Shown here one piece after another: positions 1 to 12,479 of a stretch of DNA of 64,000 nt. Numbering within the stretch: position 1 is the stretch's first letter; each line of letters begins with the position of its first letter. This DNA is from Prostheceraeus crozeri (lineage: Eukaryota > Platyhelminthes > Polycladida > Euryleptidae): positions 699,501 through 763,500 of the forward strand of contig CAJQUW010006363.1 in NCBI GenBank assembly GCA_907163375.1. The letters are read 5' to 3'. The notes under the pieces are model-generated. The model made no database searches and was not told the DNA's origin. It saw only the letters and a program-made list of their open reading frames with translations. The position numbers and the translations under genes were made by a program.

Positions 1-410
1 TGACGAAATACTGTGATTTCATGCGAACTTTTTATATCCACCGATTCGTCTGTACCTGCTCGTTCGACTGATATATTTTTTACATCAATTAATCTCGATT
101 ACAACTACTTTTAAACTGCTCAACTCATCTCAACTGGTCAATTCTCTTTGTCATGACTTTTCTCCCAAATCATCGAGACTCATGTTTCCTGCCTCCCTGT
201 CATCACCCACCTCCATGCACAGGTCCACGCTGTTCATGTCATCCGTGATCGGCCGCTGTTACATCATCGTGTACACTTTTTCCCTACACTACTTAGCTAT
301 AGCGGGATTTATACTTCTTCCGTCCTGCGTCCTCCGTTTTAAAGAGAGATCAATTTTCAAAATATAAAGCGCAGGTTGTAAAAATTGACTCACTCCAAAT
401 GAGTAATGAA
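1..410. other. Intergenic left edge
   Basis: No gene, splice pair or repeat could be supported here. The short reading frames in this stretch have no recognisable motif and overlap each other on both strands. The Harbinger element begins at or slightly before the right edge. Confidence 0.4.
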
Positions 411-485
411 AACGCAGACACTTACGTTTTCTTATGTTCTTATTTATACTAGTTGCGTGCATATGCATCATTTTGACGACGCATC

Positions 486-1277
486 GTGATGGAAATTGGT
501 GACTTTTCTCGTGATCTACCTATAATTATTTCTGTTATACATCGGCTGCGTCAGCGAAGACAACATCGAAGATGGTCTGTACGCCCGATAAATGTAATAA
601 GGAATATTCAAGGTGAAATTCAATTGGTGAGAGATCTGCGATATCAAGATGAAGAAAGCCATTTTCACTATTTTCGAATGTCAAAGCTTCGGTTTGATCA
701 ATTATTGGTTAAACTTATTCCATTTTTGAGTACCCATGCTCAAACTCACGCATTGCCAATTGACCCATTGATACGCTTAGCGGTTACCCTTCGAATATTA
801 TCCACCGGCGATAGCTAGTCAACAGTTGCATTGAGTTTTAGAATAGGTCACGCGACTGTGAATAAAACATTGTATGAAACTTGTGACATTCTTTGGACTG
901 TTCTAAGAACCGAATTTCTTGCAGTTCCAACAATGGAGAAGTGGCGATCTATCAGTGAAGCATTTGAAAATCAATGGAACTTTCCTAAATGCCTGGGGAG
1001 TATTGATGGGAAGCATATCGCAATTAAGGCTCCAAATAATTCTGGAAGCTCCTATTTCAACTATAAGAATTTCCATTCTATTGTGCTACTTGCCATCGTG
1101 GACGCCAGTTATGCTTTCATCTTAGTTGATATTGGTGCTCCGGGACGCAACAGTGATGGTGGTATTTGGTCGAATTCATCTCTATCATCTTTGGTTGAAT
1201 GCGATGATAATCTACCGAAGTCTGAGTGTGCCTTTCCCTATACATTTGTTGCTTTTGTGGCAAGAAACACTTGTTAA
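486..1277 (+). pseudogene. Harbinger (HARBI1-like) transposase, broken
   Basis: The translation follows the HARBI1-like transposase family. It has the N-terminal block with RWSVRPINV and YFRMSKLRFDQLL, then LAVTLRILSTGDS, SFRIGHATV, NFPKCLGSIDGKHIAIKAP, YFNYKNFHSIVLLAIVDA and VDIGAPGRNSDGGIW. The first two catalytic acidic residues are probably the D of SIDGKHI and the D of NSDGGIW; the region that should hold the third (E) is missing. A TAG at 816-818 interrupts the frame just after TGDS; the same frame resumes at once. After PYTFV (about 1245) similarity stops and the frame ends, so roughly the C-terminal third is lost. The gene cannot give an active enzyme. The family works in the nucleus, cutting at the element ends together with the partner Myb-like protein. 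Confidence 0.85.
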
Positions 1278-1778
1278 TCGCGGATACAAATTGTGAGTGT
1301 TTAACATATGGTCCGGTTTCAATTCAACAATGATAACTATATATTAATACATCTTTTCTGTAGATTTATAACCTACTTGTAGATTAAAATGAATATAATA
1401 GTTTATCTACTATGTTACAATCATACTGTACAACATTTCGATGTAGATATATAATTATAATATAATTATATTTGATCACTATTGTTTTTATATTAGGTTA
1501 TATTATTGTTTTTTATTTTATTATTATACTATTTATATTATTATCGTACATTTCAATTAATTCTTATAAAGTTATTGTATCATTACACATTATTGATTAT
1601 TAAATTATTACCTATGACTGAAGCGATAATTATACACTTTCTAATATTATACCTAAAAATCCGCTGTATGTATCATGATAAAGAACAACAAATTTTGTAC
1701 AAAAGAATCTATACAATATTAAAACGTTTCAAACAAGAAAATTCAAAACTCACATCAAACTTCAAGTTCTTCATTGTA
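1278..1778. other. AT-rich spacer inside Harbinger element
   Basis: About 500 bases of very AT-rich DNA lie between the 3' ends of the two convergent Harbinger genes. The region is rich in TTATTAT and TATAATTATA runs. The open frame at 1506-1814 is a product of low-complexity composition and has no family signature. Confidence 0.5.
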
Positions 1779-2558
1779 TCATTGATAATTGTCACTGTGA
1801 AGTTGAAAATATGATCCTTCGTCTGTGTAAGATATCGGATAGTGATCCTGATTATTCACACGTGAAGTGCTCTCTTGAAATTTTACCATTTCATTCTCTT
1901 CCGCTTCACAGATTACTTCTTGAATGCGGAGTTTGACTCGGGCTTTTGCACCAATAGAGAGCTTATTCATTTGGATGGCAACGGATAGACCAAAGGCTTC
2001 ATCCTCTGTTAAAGTGTTATTCTGATCCGATATGCACTTCTTCCAGGTGCCCAACGCATCGATCAGCAGAGTTTCGAATCTATCAGAATTTCTTTTTCTC
2101 GAACTACCCGAACTGCAATCTTGAGTTGTGTCAGTGGTATCATTCTCTGCTTGTGTATTTTCTTTATCAGGCACGTTCGATGCAGATTTAGTCACCTTAC
2201 AGCTGTTAGAGAGAAATGACAGAACATCGAAGAACTCCCATTTCTTTTCATTTTCTCTTCCACTTCCCGATTTTTTCGAATATTCCTTCTTCTTACGAGT
2301 ATATGTATCACGTAGATATCTCCACTTTGACTTGCATTTTGCTTGATCTTCATTTAATGTCATACTTATTTCACTCCAAGAATTTTCACATCTTTGAAAG
2401 TCTTTATACTTTGTTGAAGCTACTTTCCAAAGATGCTCATAAGATCTAACTTCTTCTATCAGCCTCTCTTCAAATTTCGCCTCTTGTCGGACAGTTTCGG
2501 AGCTGGGTTCCATCAACACTTCCATCCTGCGTTCAAGTAAAAGTTGGAATGAATTCAA
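1779..2558 (-). CDS. MADF/BESS Myb-like protein of Harbinger element
   Basis: This is a 259-residue intact reading frame. Residues 25-110 form a MADF/Myb-SANT-like domain: FEERLIEEVRSYEHLW, then W around NSWSEISMTL, then CKSKWRYLRDTYTRKKKE and WEFFDVLSFL. A Ser/Thr-rich linker with a basic RKRNSDRF patch follows. Residues about 180-215 (AFGLSVAIQMNKLS with IGAKARVKLRIQEVI) resemble a BESS interaction motif. In Harbinger elements such a protein binds the element ends and carries the transposase into the nucleus. Its convergent position next to a HARBI1-like transposase supports that role. Unlike the transposase it has no stop codon or frameshift, so it could be younger, selected or simply lucky. 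A domesticated host MADF gene is the alternative. Confidence 0.7.
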   Translation of the reverse strand: MNSFQLLLERRMEVLMEPSSETVRQEAKFEERLIEEVRSYEHLWKVASTKYKDFQRCENSWSEISMTLNEDQAKCKSKWRYLRDTYTRKKKEYSKKSGSGRENEKKWEFFDVLSFLSNSCKVTKSASNVPDKENTQAENDTTDTTQDCSSGSSRKRNSDRFETLLIDALGTWKKCISDQNNTLTEDEAFGLSVAIQMNKLSIGAKARVKLRIQEVICEAEENEMVKFQESTSRVNNQDHYPISYTDEGSYFQLHSDNYQ

Positions 2559-2726
2559 CTATCCTGCGTTTAACGTCGGTTGCTAGATCACTATGGTTAC
2601 CAAATCGATGAGACGGATAGCTCACCGTTATCAACGCAGAGGTCTACGTTATTTAGCGCCGAGCTTAACGTTTTTATTACAAAAGTTAGATGTCTATGTC
2701 TGCGTTAAAAAACGCAGGAAGCATAA

Positions 2727-5546
2727 ATGGCCTTATCACGTCGTTCTCTCCTCTCAGTTTTCATGCGCCACACTTATTCGCGATCGGCCCTCCTCTCGGT
2801 GAATCAGCAACAGCAATTTCCCATTACTAGATCTCTACGTCGAAAGCTATGGTTTAACAAAATTTTACGCCCGGACACCTTGCGTCATCCCTATATTCCT
2901 CTCCAATCCGAAGAATCTACGCGGGAGCCTCCCAAGTTGCGCAAGCCAAAGTCCTTTCCTACCAAGCCGCCCTCTATTCTTTTGTTCAATGCCCGGTCAC
3001 TGTTCAACAAGGTAGAAGATCTTAACCTTCGTATAAATAAACATAAACCTGACATCATTTGTGTCACTGAAACTTGGTTTGATGAAAATATTGACGATCG
3101 GGCGATATCTATTCCTGGCTACTCCTTTATTCGCTTAGATCGTGATTGTCATGGCGGCGGTGTAGCAATTTACTTTAAATCTGAACTTGACATACATGTA
3201 CATTTAGAGTCGAACTGTCCTATTCCTAATTCCCGATCTAATGTACTGTCATGCCGTTTTGATTCTTTTAATGTAACACTCATTCTTTTATATCACCCAT
3301 ACTGGAATAATTTAGGCGCCCATGAGTGTGTATTAGATTTTATACAAAATTTAATCGATGACAGCGTTTCCCAGAACTTTATTGTAACTGGTGACATCAA
3401 TGATTTAAGGACTCATTTATCTGATTTTTGTGCTTATAACTCCCTTAAACAATTGGTTCTAAAACCAACTCGAGGGACAAATATTCTTGACGTGATTGCC
3501 GTATCTGACTCCCTGTCTTATGCTGATTGTGAATACCTCAATCCTCTTGGTCGTTCTGATTATTTAGGTATTTTTGCTAGACTTCTCTCTCACAAGCCCA
3601 TTGTTACCACCAAGGTCAAAACCCGTTCATTTACTCCATCTTCATTTACAAATTGCCGCAATGTTTTGGGCTCTGTTGACTGGAACATCATTTTTTGTTC
3701 TCGCCCAACCGATTCTGTCAATGATGTCAACCAAATTGTATCTGAATCTCAATTTCTATGTCAGTTTTTTTACGATATCTTTTTTCCTGAGAGAATTGTT
3801 CGCATGAGAAATACTGACCCACTTTGGATGACCCCTACCCTGACGGTTCTATCTGACGATCGCGATAAAGCCCTTTCCCGTGGTAATATGGTTAAGCACT
3901 TGCACTTGAGGGACAAGTTTCTTGAGGAGTCCTACAAAGCTAAGAGACGTTACTTATGTAATCTTACTGCTGGATCGTCCAATTCGGATAGCTGGAAACT
4001 CATCAACTCACAAATTCGGAGGAATCAAAGTAGAAAACTCGATGAAAAATTAGCTCTTAAAATCAATGACACTTTCAAGTCCAATTTTCTTGCTTCTGAT
4101 ATTTCCCTTTTCGATAATGATAATCTTCTGTGTGAGGATCATTCTTTCCCGATAGTTGAGGAATCACAAGTCACTACCCTGGTAAAGAACACCAAGTCTA
4201 ACTCTACTGGACCAGATGGTGTTTCTGGCATCTTATTTCGCTCCTTCATTGATATACTTGCTTCCTTTCTTTGATATAGGATTTTTAATCTATGCCTTCA
4301 AGCCAACATCTTTCACGATATCTGGAAGAAAGCGAATGTTCTCCCGCTCCCTAAGAAGGATTCATGTGCTCATCGTCCCATTTCCATTTTGCCCTTCTTG
4401 AGCAAATGTCTTGAGAAATTGATCCGAGATCTTATTCTTCTACCTTCCCTACAAGGCAAATTCGATCGCCGACAGTTCGGTTTCATCCCAGGTGATAATG
4501 GTGGTTGTACTAATGCCCTTCTGACCATTCGTCTCACTTCCCTTCAACACATCGCTAGCAGCCCCTCAAACTTTTGTCGACTCCTTGCCATTGATTTCAA
4601 TAAGGCTTTCGATTCACTCAGTCACCTCACCTTGCTCCAAAGTCTTGGAACCCTTTTCCCTTCCAATCCCCTTGTAGTGAATCTCATACAAAGCTTTTTG
4701 TCAAATCGTTTTCAACGTGTTTACGTTAATGGCATTTCCACACCTTGGAGAGAGGTGACCAGTGGGGTGCCTCAGGGCTCTGTGTTAGGACCTCTACTTT
4801 TTGTTGTCATGATTAATGATGTCCCACAGTTCGCTAGCACGAAGGTTATTTCGTATGCTGACGATATAACCCTCATTCACTTATCCAATGGTAACACCAG
4901 TAATGATCTTTTTTAAGAGGACGTTGACGCCTTTTGTAATTGGGTAGCCCAAAAGAAAATGACAATAAATGTGAATAAAACCAAATGTATGACTCTTTCT
5001 AAGCGTTTTGATCCCACCAGATGTACTAATATTGTTATCAATGATGAAGTCATAGAGGAAGTTGTAAATTTGAAAATCCTCGGTGTTTTCTTTAGTGCTA
5101 ATTTGACATGGGACTCTCATGTCTCGTTTTTATACAAAAAATCCTGTAGTATTATGTCCATTGTAAAGCGTCTGAAGATCAATTGTAATGAAGATCATGT
5201 TGTGTGGCAGGCATACATGGGTCTTGTTTTTTCTCGTTTATCATTTTGTTGGCCCATTGTATGTGATATGAAAATGAAACACTTTTGTAAATTTGAACGT
5301 CTGGATCGTTTGGCCAAACGTTGGTGCAGCATGTACAACAAGCCATCCCTAAGACAAATGTTAGATCGTGTTTGCGTTAAACTCATCCGCAAAGTGTCTC
5401 ATCATCGTGATACTCATCGCCTGTCCTCCTTTTTCAACGTCCGTCAACATATCAGCAAAGTTAGACATCAAAGGCAACTGACAGCTCCTCTGCGGAAACC
5501 ATCTTATTACACCAACTCAGTTGTCAGATTTTCACAGTTTACATGA
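2727..5546 (+). pseudogene. LINE ORF2: APE endonuclease + reverse transcriptase
   Basis: The frame runs about 939 codons with no frameshift and just two internal stops, TGA at 4272-4274 and TAA at 4914-4916. An APE-type endonuclease occupies about residues 85-290: LLFNARSLFNK, CVTETWFDE, GGGVAIYF, FIVTGDIND, then GRSDYLGIF. Most of the family has SDH at the last motif, so the catalytic His appears replaced by Tyr. Reverse transcriptase follows: STGPDGVSG, RPISILPFLSKCLEK, RRQFGFIPG, AIDFNKAFDSL, GVPQGSVLGPLLF and the active-site YADD. The C-terminal part (LKILGVFF, then LRQMLDRVCVKLIRK and PLRKPSYYTNSVVRF) is typical of the CR1/Jockey groups. The low number of lesions implies a fairly recent insertion. 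The start at 2727 is the first Met of the open frame; the original start may lie upstream. Confidence 0.88.
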
Positions 5547-5613
5547 CTTTGCAGTCATAACCATGTACCGCTCTATGTATTTTGGTTTCAATAAAGCATT
5601 ATTATTATTATTA
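2727..5613 (+). mobile_element. Non-LTR retrotransposon (LINE), Jockey/CR1 group
   Basis: A single endonuclease-plus-reverse-transcriptase frame is followed by a short 3' UTR (5547-5590) with AATAAAGC and a tail of ATT repeats (about 5595-5613). A short 3' microsatellite instead of a long poly-A is common in CR1/Jockey-type LINEs. No ORF1 was seen, so the copy is probably 5' truncated; the true 5' limit is uncertain. No target duplication could be assigned. Confidence 0.85.
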
Positions 5614-7654
5614 TAAAGTCTCAATCGCATGGTGGGTTTGGTTTTCAAAAATTCACGTAAATTTACAGAGTTGATTATCGGGTTTGAATGTCGGACTGAA
5701 GATCCGTCGAACGTTTCATGCGTCGATATGGTTACCGATCGAATGAAGTTCTGATTTCCAAGATTTTTTAATGGTGATAAGATCACGTAATGGCTGATAA
5801 ATGCTATATGGGTTTGCGCCACTTCAATCAGTCTTTCAAAATGACGTTTCCAAAGCGAACGACGGATATTTAGTGGGTTTAGCGACGCTTAACGTAACAA
5901 TTTATGGAAAATCATTATTAAGGAAGAACTGCAAACGACTTTCATCAACGATTTCAGTTGCAATGAATTGCGAACTCTAGCTAGCGTACATTTATGCTGA
6001 GATAAAGCCAGGGACGCGGTGCTCCTCACTGTTAGTCAGTGTATCTGTCGAGTAAAAAAGTTAACATATTTGCTTGTTAATCAATCCCGTCTGCTTTACT
6101 TTTCTCTGGTAAGAGCAGTGACTTGTGAGTGACTAATGAGATCACACACATTGTCCATCCGTTCGTATTACAAAGGATTTGGCTATGTTGCACAATATAA
6201 ATTAGAAGACCAACTTCAGGCATGTGGCGGCAATAAAAGGGCAAAATTTCTTGCCGAAAACAAGCCATCTCACACAACACTGACCTCCTGAATATAATTG
6301 AATACTTATTTTCTCGAGAAACTCATTGCAAAATGCTTTAGCAGTTAATATTTCAAAGTAAATATTCAGAATCAAAATCAGATTGCCTTGCACTTCAACG
6401 CAGAACATATTCACAGCTGACAATGAATACTGTGATATCGAAGAAAGATCTAATAGACACATTTAGCTTATATTGTGGACAGCTCTTCTTAATCTAATCA
6501 GTTGTCAAAGAGATGGGCGAAAATCCGTCGGAAATGTCTCAAAAGTCGCATGCGGCTCAGATAGCTCATGGGACTGTTTTGCTCCTTTGTTCAAAGACAT
6601 CACCACGTACCATAGCATCTCACTCAGCATTAATTTATGAGTGTCCTTTATTGAATGAGATTATTACCGAGAGGTATCTTTGTTTCCAGTCTCGAACTAG
6701 GACTCTTAAGTGGACACTACGTTTATTGGTTTTTGTGCTGGTTTCCACAACCGAATCTGTTGATATGAAATCAAGACTTAAAATCATGAATTGCCTTACA
6801 ACTTTCTCACGTTTACGTATGAAGCAGATCCACACTGAAATTTACTTTACATATGTTTTGATTTTCTTTTCCTCAGTATAACATGCTTGATTTTACTTTG
6901 CTTGAATAAAGACATATCATTCTATCTTCACCGATGAACAATAATCAAAATATCCCTCAGTTCTGGAAATTCATTCAAGGTTTTCGATAAACTGCTCAAG
7001 GGGTCTCCATAATTAACTTGAATCTGTTTCCACTTTTCTGCCAAATCAGGACTTATCAAGTTTATGATTTGCGACAGATGAAACAGAGCAATATCGCTGT
7101 CAAATGTTAAATCACTCGCATTTACGTGCTACCAAACATGAAAATTCTAAATGTAGACGAGCGCTGAGCGATCTCAAGTGTGTAGGTGCAGACACAATTT
7201 CTAGGTTCTGCGTCAATACAAACCTAATATTGACACTAAAATCATGAGAAATTCAGATTAAAACAGATCGCTGTCGTGTCAAGAAGCTATGAGGTATTTT
7301 CCTGCATGAACTATTATGATTGTGTGATTTGATGATCTACTGCATGGTCTTCAATTCTGAAAAAGATCAATAATGATATTCAATACTACTGCTCGTGCAT
7401 GTGGTGCTGACTGATTTGCATTTGTCGAACCATCGTGTGATAATCAATTATAATACAAGCTTTGCGTGGTGCTAACTAAGATGCAGACTCCTCTACTTTG
7501 GTCTATGGTAGGATCAGACTTCAATGCGTTTCAAAGAAACTTTATGAGCCTATCTAACTATCTGCGGCCCGGCCATTAACAACATAATGTAGGACAAGCC
7601 TAGGCAAAGTCATCTAAAATCTGGTCCAAAATACTTCAATCGTGTGATCTTCAC
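5614..7654. other. Intergenic, nothing recognised
   Basis: About 2 kb of AT-rich sequence with no gene or repeat I can support. The longest frame (6513-6881, plus) has no family motif, unusual composition or splice context, and an antisense frame shadows it. Confidence 0.4.
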
Positions 7655-8384
7655 CAGAGATGTGCAGAAACCATGAACCATGAATATCTTTTCTTAATTA
7701 ATCAACCCGAAAGCGAATATGATTAGTTTATGATTTTCTGTGAAAATGCTGCTGGGAGGCATACAGCTTGCATGGATGTCCTATTTTTAATCTTAACCAT
7801 ATATATGTAACACACTGAAACAGGACATGTACAGGCATATGTCAGCTAGAATACTACAGGATTCAATAAAATAGAAAATTCACACTAATAGTATGATCTG
7901 AATATTATTAGTCAACTCTTTAATTACAGCAGCAGGGACAGTATTCCTCCTATTTAGTCATTCATGATAAATTAGCAACTGCACATGCATTTGTGTTAAA
8001 TCAACTAAACCGATTAAATCCTTCACTTCTACTGTATCTGTAATTACATAATGATAATTGAATGATAATCTAATCTAATAATCTGTAAAATTCTTAATTC
8101 AGGAAGAATGTTGAGATCTGCGATTTACGATTTGAAAACATAAAATTATTTCAGGTTACTAGATACGACTTACCGACATCGATTTAAAGATAAACAATGA
8201 AGCAACCGTGAACTCGCTGCCTACTCGAGCTCTAGACAAAACGTAACATTTCTAAGGAATTGTAGTATAACCTGAAAAATTAAACCGAAAATGTTTTGCT
8301 TGACCTGAACCAACTATCGCAAGCGATTGTTGGTATTTATAAGCCCATCCTGAACCAGAAGTGAGTCGGGTTTGCACACATCTA
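7655..8384. mobile_element. Non-autonomous hAT-like element (weak)
   Basis: The left end reads CAGAGATGTGCAGAAACC. The right end, read inward, is TAGATGTGTGCAAACCC. These resemble hAT terminal repeats. The 8 bases outside each end (ATCTTCAC and GTCTTCAT) match at six positions, as an aged 8-bp duplication would. There is no transposase frame inside the 730 bases. Confidence 0.4.
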
Positions 8385-8684
8385 GTCTTCATGGCACAGC
8401 GATTCGTTATTCAGACTTCGATCTTTTCGGTCGAGGTTCCGAGGAACTTATCTGAAAGTCTGCAGGAGGGCATCCAAACTAAAAGTATCACAACGCTCCA
8501 GTAAAATTATATTATGTCAGCACATCCAAAATCCTTAGAGAGAGAGTGACGTCAACGCTTCATTTACGCTTGCGTATTTATATAATCTGTCAATTTCCTG
8601 CTTGCTCCTGGAGATGTCAAAAAATTGTCACCTATAAGTGAAGTATATTATTTTATACAAGAAGAAACATTTTTCGAAGCGAAG

Positions 8685-8872
8685 CTTTAACGTCACTACT
8701 CCCCTATACTGGGGACTTGGACAGTGCTGACATAGTCAGACTTTTCTGGCGCGTTGTGTTAAGTTTAAACAGGATGCCCTTCCTGTCGACTTCCAATGAC
8801 ACTTTCGTGATTCGAACTCCAGTCCATAAGATCGCTAGGCCAATAACTTAACAACTGAGCCACGGAAACCAC
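8685..8872 (-). mobile_element. tRNA-derived SINE, copy 1
   Basis: Read on the minus strand it opens with a tRNA-like head: GTTTCCGTGGCTCAGTTGTT holds a box A (TGGCTCAGTTG). About 35 bases on is GGAGTTCGAATC, a good box B of the RNA polymerase III promoter. The tRNA-unrelated body has GTCATTGGAAGTCGACAGG, AAGGGCATCC and a 3' end AGGGGAGTAGTGACG. The same body recurs at 62281-62433 and, shortened, at 58395-58507. Confidence 0.75.
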
Positions 8873-11800
8873 TCAAAAAAGTGAATCTTGTTGAACAAGC
8901 AATTCAAATTGTAAAAAATAGAGACACGCAGTTACAGGGCGCAACAAATGGTAAGAGGTACCACCTATGGTACCACAAATGGTACCACCTAACTTGCCAT
9001 TCACTGCATGAATTTCGCTGAGCGTCCACTAAATATCTTAAAAATCATGGTTTTGACATCATATCGTTGATTAGAGTCGGTCAAATTGTCCGTAAAATTG
9101 CATTGCCAAGAATTGCTGTCGAATTTCGAAGCAAGATATGTATCCTACTGAATATGATCATTTGAATAAGGTTACATCAGATAGAGTAATGTTGTCATAA
9201 ATAAATGTAGCATTCACTACTGACATGCATTACATGTTTTACAATCGTTTCACTCCTCCAATCTATTTTCAAATCACTTCTAACATTACCGGGCAGATGA
9301 TTGAGCATCGAAAGCGATTACAAACGCGTCATCAATCAGAAAAATTCATTTCATCTGAAAAGGTTATGATGACCAAGTTAGACTAGTGGCAGGTGTTTCT
9401 ATTGTAGAAAGCTAGTTATTCTATATATGGGATTATTTAAATAAAAAGATAGATAGCCATGTTTTTAACCTATTATCTGTGAGACGAAAACATTTAATAT
9501 GTATTTTTAAAAACAATATCATTAATCAAGATGTAGCCATGAACACTTCTATCTCACAGAAGCAATCACGCGTTAAAATATTAGCGGTCATGTTCGACCA
9601 TTGAGGATGGCGACACAGTTAATAAGTTGCTCAATTGGAGAAAAACGATGGAGAAAATGTCGGAATACAAAAACATTGCATATTGAAACCCTATCTGATT
9701 CTATTCACATCTGCCCTCTCACAATTTTATTACCAGTCAGATACTTCAAAGCAGGCAGGATGAATCTCCATGGATGTAATTTTATCATTGTTGAGCCCAT
9801 TAATCACTCGGAAAATTGCTCATAACATGCATCCATGATAATTGGTGGCTATTATAATAGCGATGGAAATAATATGATTAGCTGAAAGCTTTGCTAATCG
9901 AAAAAGTGTGCAGACAGTGGTTGATTGTTAAATTTAATTGATTTTATGAAGTATGTGGACATGGAAATATCAATAAAACATTTGTTGTCCCACAAAAAAA
10001 AGAGAAACTAGGAAAAAACAGACGCACTTTCATTGTACGAATTTCGATATTTTAGGCGGAACATTGTAGTTATCAAAATGTAGTCGAACATTGGGATTAG
10101 TATGTTGGTTCGACATGCTGCAATGACCATAGATACGAATGCGCAAATCAAAATAGCAATTATCATAGAGCTCTAATTGCTAGATGTCTCTGCCATTATA
10201 GCAGACTTCAGCGACAGACAGTGATCCGCTTTACAAGGAATTCAATATTAAAATGTCCAAAATGCAAGCGAAAATTCTGAATAAAAAATTGGGCAAAATT
10301 GTACTTAAAATGCAGGGGTGTGAGGGTGCACACCTTGGCAATATTTCGCATGTGTATTGATTTTCTCAAAGTCATATTAAAGAACCAATTTCTTTAATAG
10401 GACAAACAGACAATTTTATTATCATAATATGCCGAAAGACACATAAATCACATAAAATATTTGGCTCTTACATGTCATGAAAAGAGAGTTGTACTGACCA
10501 TGCCAAAAAATGAAAAAATGGAAATCTTTTACATTTTGATACACAGTGAGTTTAGCTCCTTCCTATGGTGGGCAAAAGTAAGCGTCGACTTATTTTTGAT
10601 TACCATTCGAAGCAAATCACTCACTCTGCTAAAAAAGGAACAATAACAAATTTGAGAAATTCCTACAATTAGGAGTGGGTAAAATAAGTTGTCGGCCATT
10701 TAAAAATCGATCAAGACAAATCTCTCACTCTGCCAAAATAGAACAAACTGGAGAAATTCATACAAAATTGGAAGGTACTCGTAGGTAAACGAATGCGTCG
10801 ACCATTTAACTCGATTACTTTACTACCTCACTTAGCACCAAATATGTCCGGTAAATTCCACAAAAATAGTAAAATTAGGAAGAATCCGAATAGGAGATTC
10901 CAACAGTAAAAGCACGAACAATTCTTCTATAGAAAATGAACTAAATATGATAAATAGGAGGCCTGTGAGACCTGCTAATGTCAATTAGTTTCCCTTTCTC
11001 ATAGAGTACTATAGAAATGGCAGATTTAACGAAGGAAAGTAAAGTAGGATGAGAGTGTTCGACATCTTATGATTAAATACTGACATCGATCAACCATCGA
11101 GATCGCAAAATATAATTGTATGCCGCTGACATCCTACAAAACAGTGTCTAATTTAATCAATATTTACTCCTAGGAATGCTTTTAATTAATTCTGCTGGAG
11201 CAACACTTTCCGAATGCGTAACTTGTGTCTGATTCTTCTGAAGAAATTAATTCTTGATTTGACATACTAAACACTAGAACGGAGACAATTATTCACTCAA
11301 CCGGATATTTTAGTGCTCAGAGTTCAAGTTTAACGAGATGTATAAAAAATATGACTAAAGGCCAGTAAGAATTCTACAAAGTCTTGAATTACGGTGTTAA
11401 GATGGATCAAGATGTGCATTACGATGGATTGTTACTTAAAGACTCCAACTGTATTATCCAGATTTAATACTCTGAATGTATTATATTGTTTAGAAGCATG
11501 CACCATTTAGTTGAGTACAATAAATATTTATCCATTGTGCGTGAATTCTGTTCCTCATCACAGCGTGCTTCGACCAAAATTCTAAGACACCATAGGTGAA
11601 AATATGAATTAGAAGTGATGAAGATGAGACAGAATTTGATGAACAATTCCTCATCTTGGCATCATGTAAGCTCTAAATTGATATATTGTTTGAACGTTCA
11701 ATAACCCAGTTCTAGAAAGAATTCTAGAAATCTTTAAAAGTTCACGATCTGCCGGTACATTTTTTGAAAAATCTGTCTAATTTATTGCATTACGCAAATG

Positions 11801-12471
11801 TCGACTGTGAGCGAACTGAATAAACTTTTGTGTATGTGCGAAAGACCGCAACTTTTAGGTTTCCTGGAATGGCTTACGACAGGATGATGAGAGCTTCCGC
11901 CTTGGTGCATAATTCATACATATGTGGTTAAACAGTAACCTGGGACCTAGAATTAGAAGAGAAAAACGCTGACAAAGTTTGCTGCAGCTAGCTATGGTGT
12001 GAGTGCTATCACATCAGAATTTCCAATGAATGAGGGAGGTAGGGGTAGAAAGCTCGATGAGAATCTATTTAATTCATTTAATGTATGTATTTGCATGCTG
12101 AAATCTTGCGGTTTACCATTCTGTTTAGAAAGATATTTTTCGGATTTCACGATAACAATTCATGAAAAGTGAGGCACGAAACTCTGATGTTTGTTCGCTT
12201 AATTGATATGATGCTCGATACATTGAATTCAAGAAATTCATAAGAGGCAGATTTCAAATATCCGCTGATACTGAGTAAGTATGATATTTGGCGACTGATG
12301 TGTTTCATGAAAAATCCTATCTTCGCTCACAGCGCACGCTTAATAGAATAATCTGCATATAACATTGTTTCATTGTAACACTCAGAATTGACTCTGTGCT
12401 ATGGCTCGCAGTTTACATGTATTCATAAAGGATCATCATAAATTATAGGCCTACTCCTCTCATGATCTATG
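8873..12471. other. Intergenic, mostly featureless
   Basis: Two minor structures were seen. Near 8950-8990 three GGTACCA units recur at about 15-base spacing. At 10460-10830 there is a diverged tandem repeat (listed separately). No coding region is supported; frames at 9601, 10461 and 11464 lack any signature. Confidence 0.4.
10460..10830. repeat. Diverged tandem repeat, period about 107 bp
   Basis: Units beginning GTGGGCAAAAGTAAGCGTCG (10567), GTGGGTAAAATAAGTTGTCG (10676) and TAGGTAAACGAATGCGTCGA (about 10783) are 105-109 bases apart. Each is followed by a CACTCACTCTGC-like segment and a GAGAAATTC block. A more worn unit precedes them. The divergence between units suggests an old array. Confidence 0.5.
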
Positions 12472-12479
12472 TACAGTAC

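Larger units (their letters stand above)
411..2706. mobile_element. PIF/Harbinger DNA transposon, degraded
   Basis: The two protein types that Harbinger elements carry, a DDE transposase and a Myb/MADF-type DNA-binding protein, lie here on opposite strands and converge. AACGCAGACA at 411-420 and its inverse TGTCTGCGTT at 2697-2706 are candidate terminal-repeat motifs. I could not fix the exact ends or a 3-bp target duplication, so the limits are approximate. The transposase is broken and truncated, so the element is not autonomous. The LINE reading frame starts 20 bases to the right, so the two elements abut or one inserted beside the other. Confidence 0.65.

Noticed and set aside
6513-6881. 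122-residue plus-strand frame
   Set aside because: No family signature; antisense frame over the same bases; no transposon ends nearby.
8950-8990. Three GGTACCA motifs resembling a small CRISPR or operator array
   Set aside because: Spacing is 15 bases with only three worn units; eukaryotic context; likely a chance or MITE remnant.
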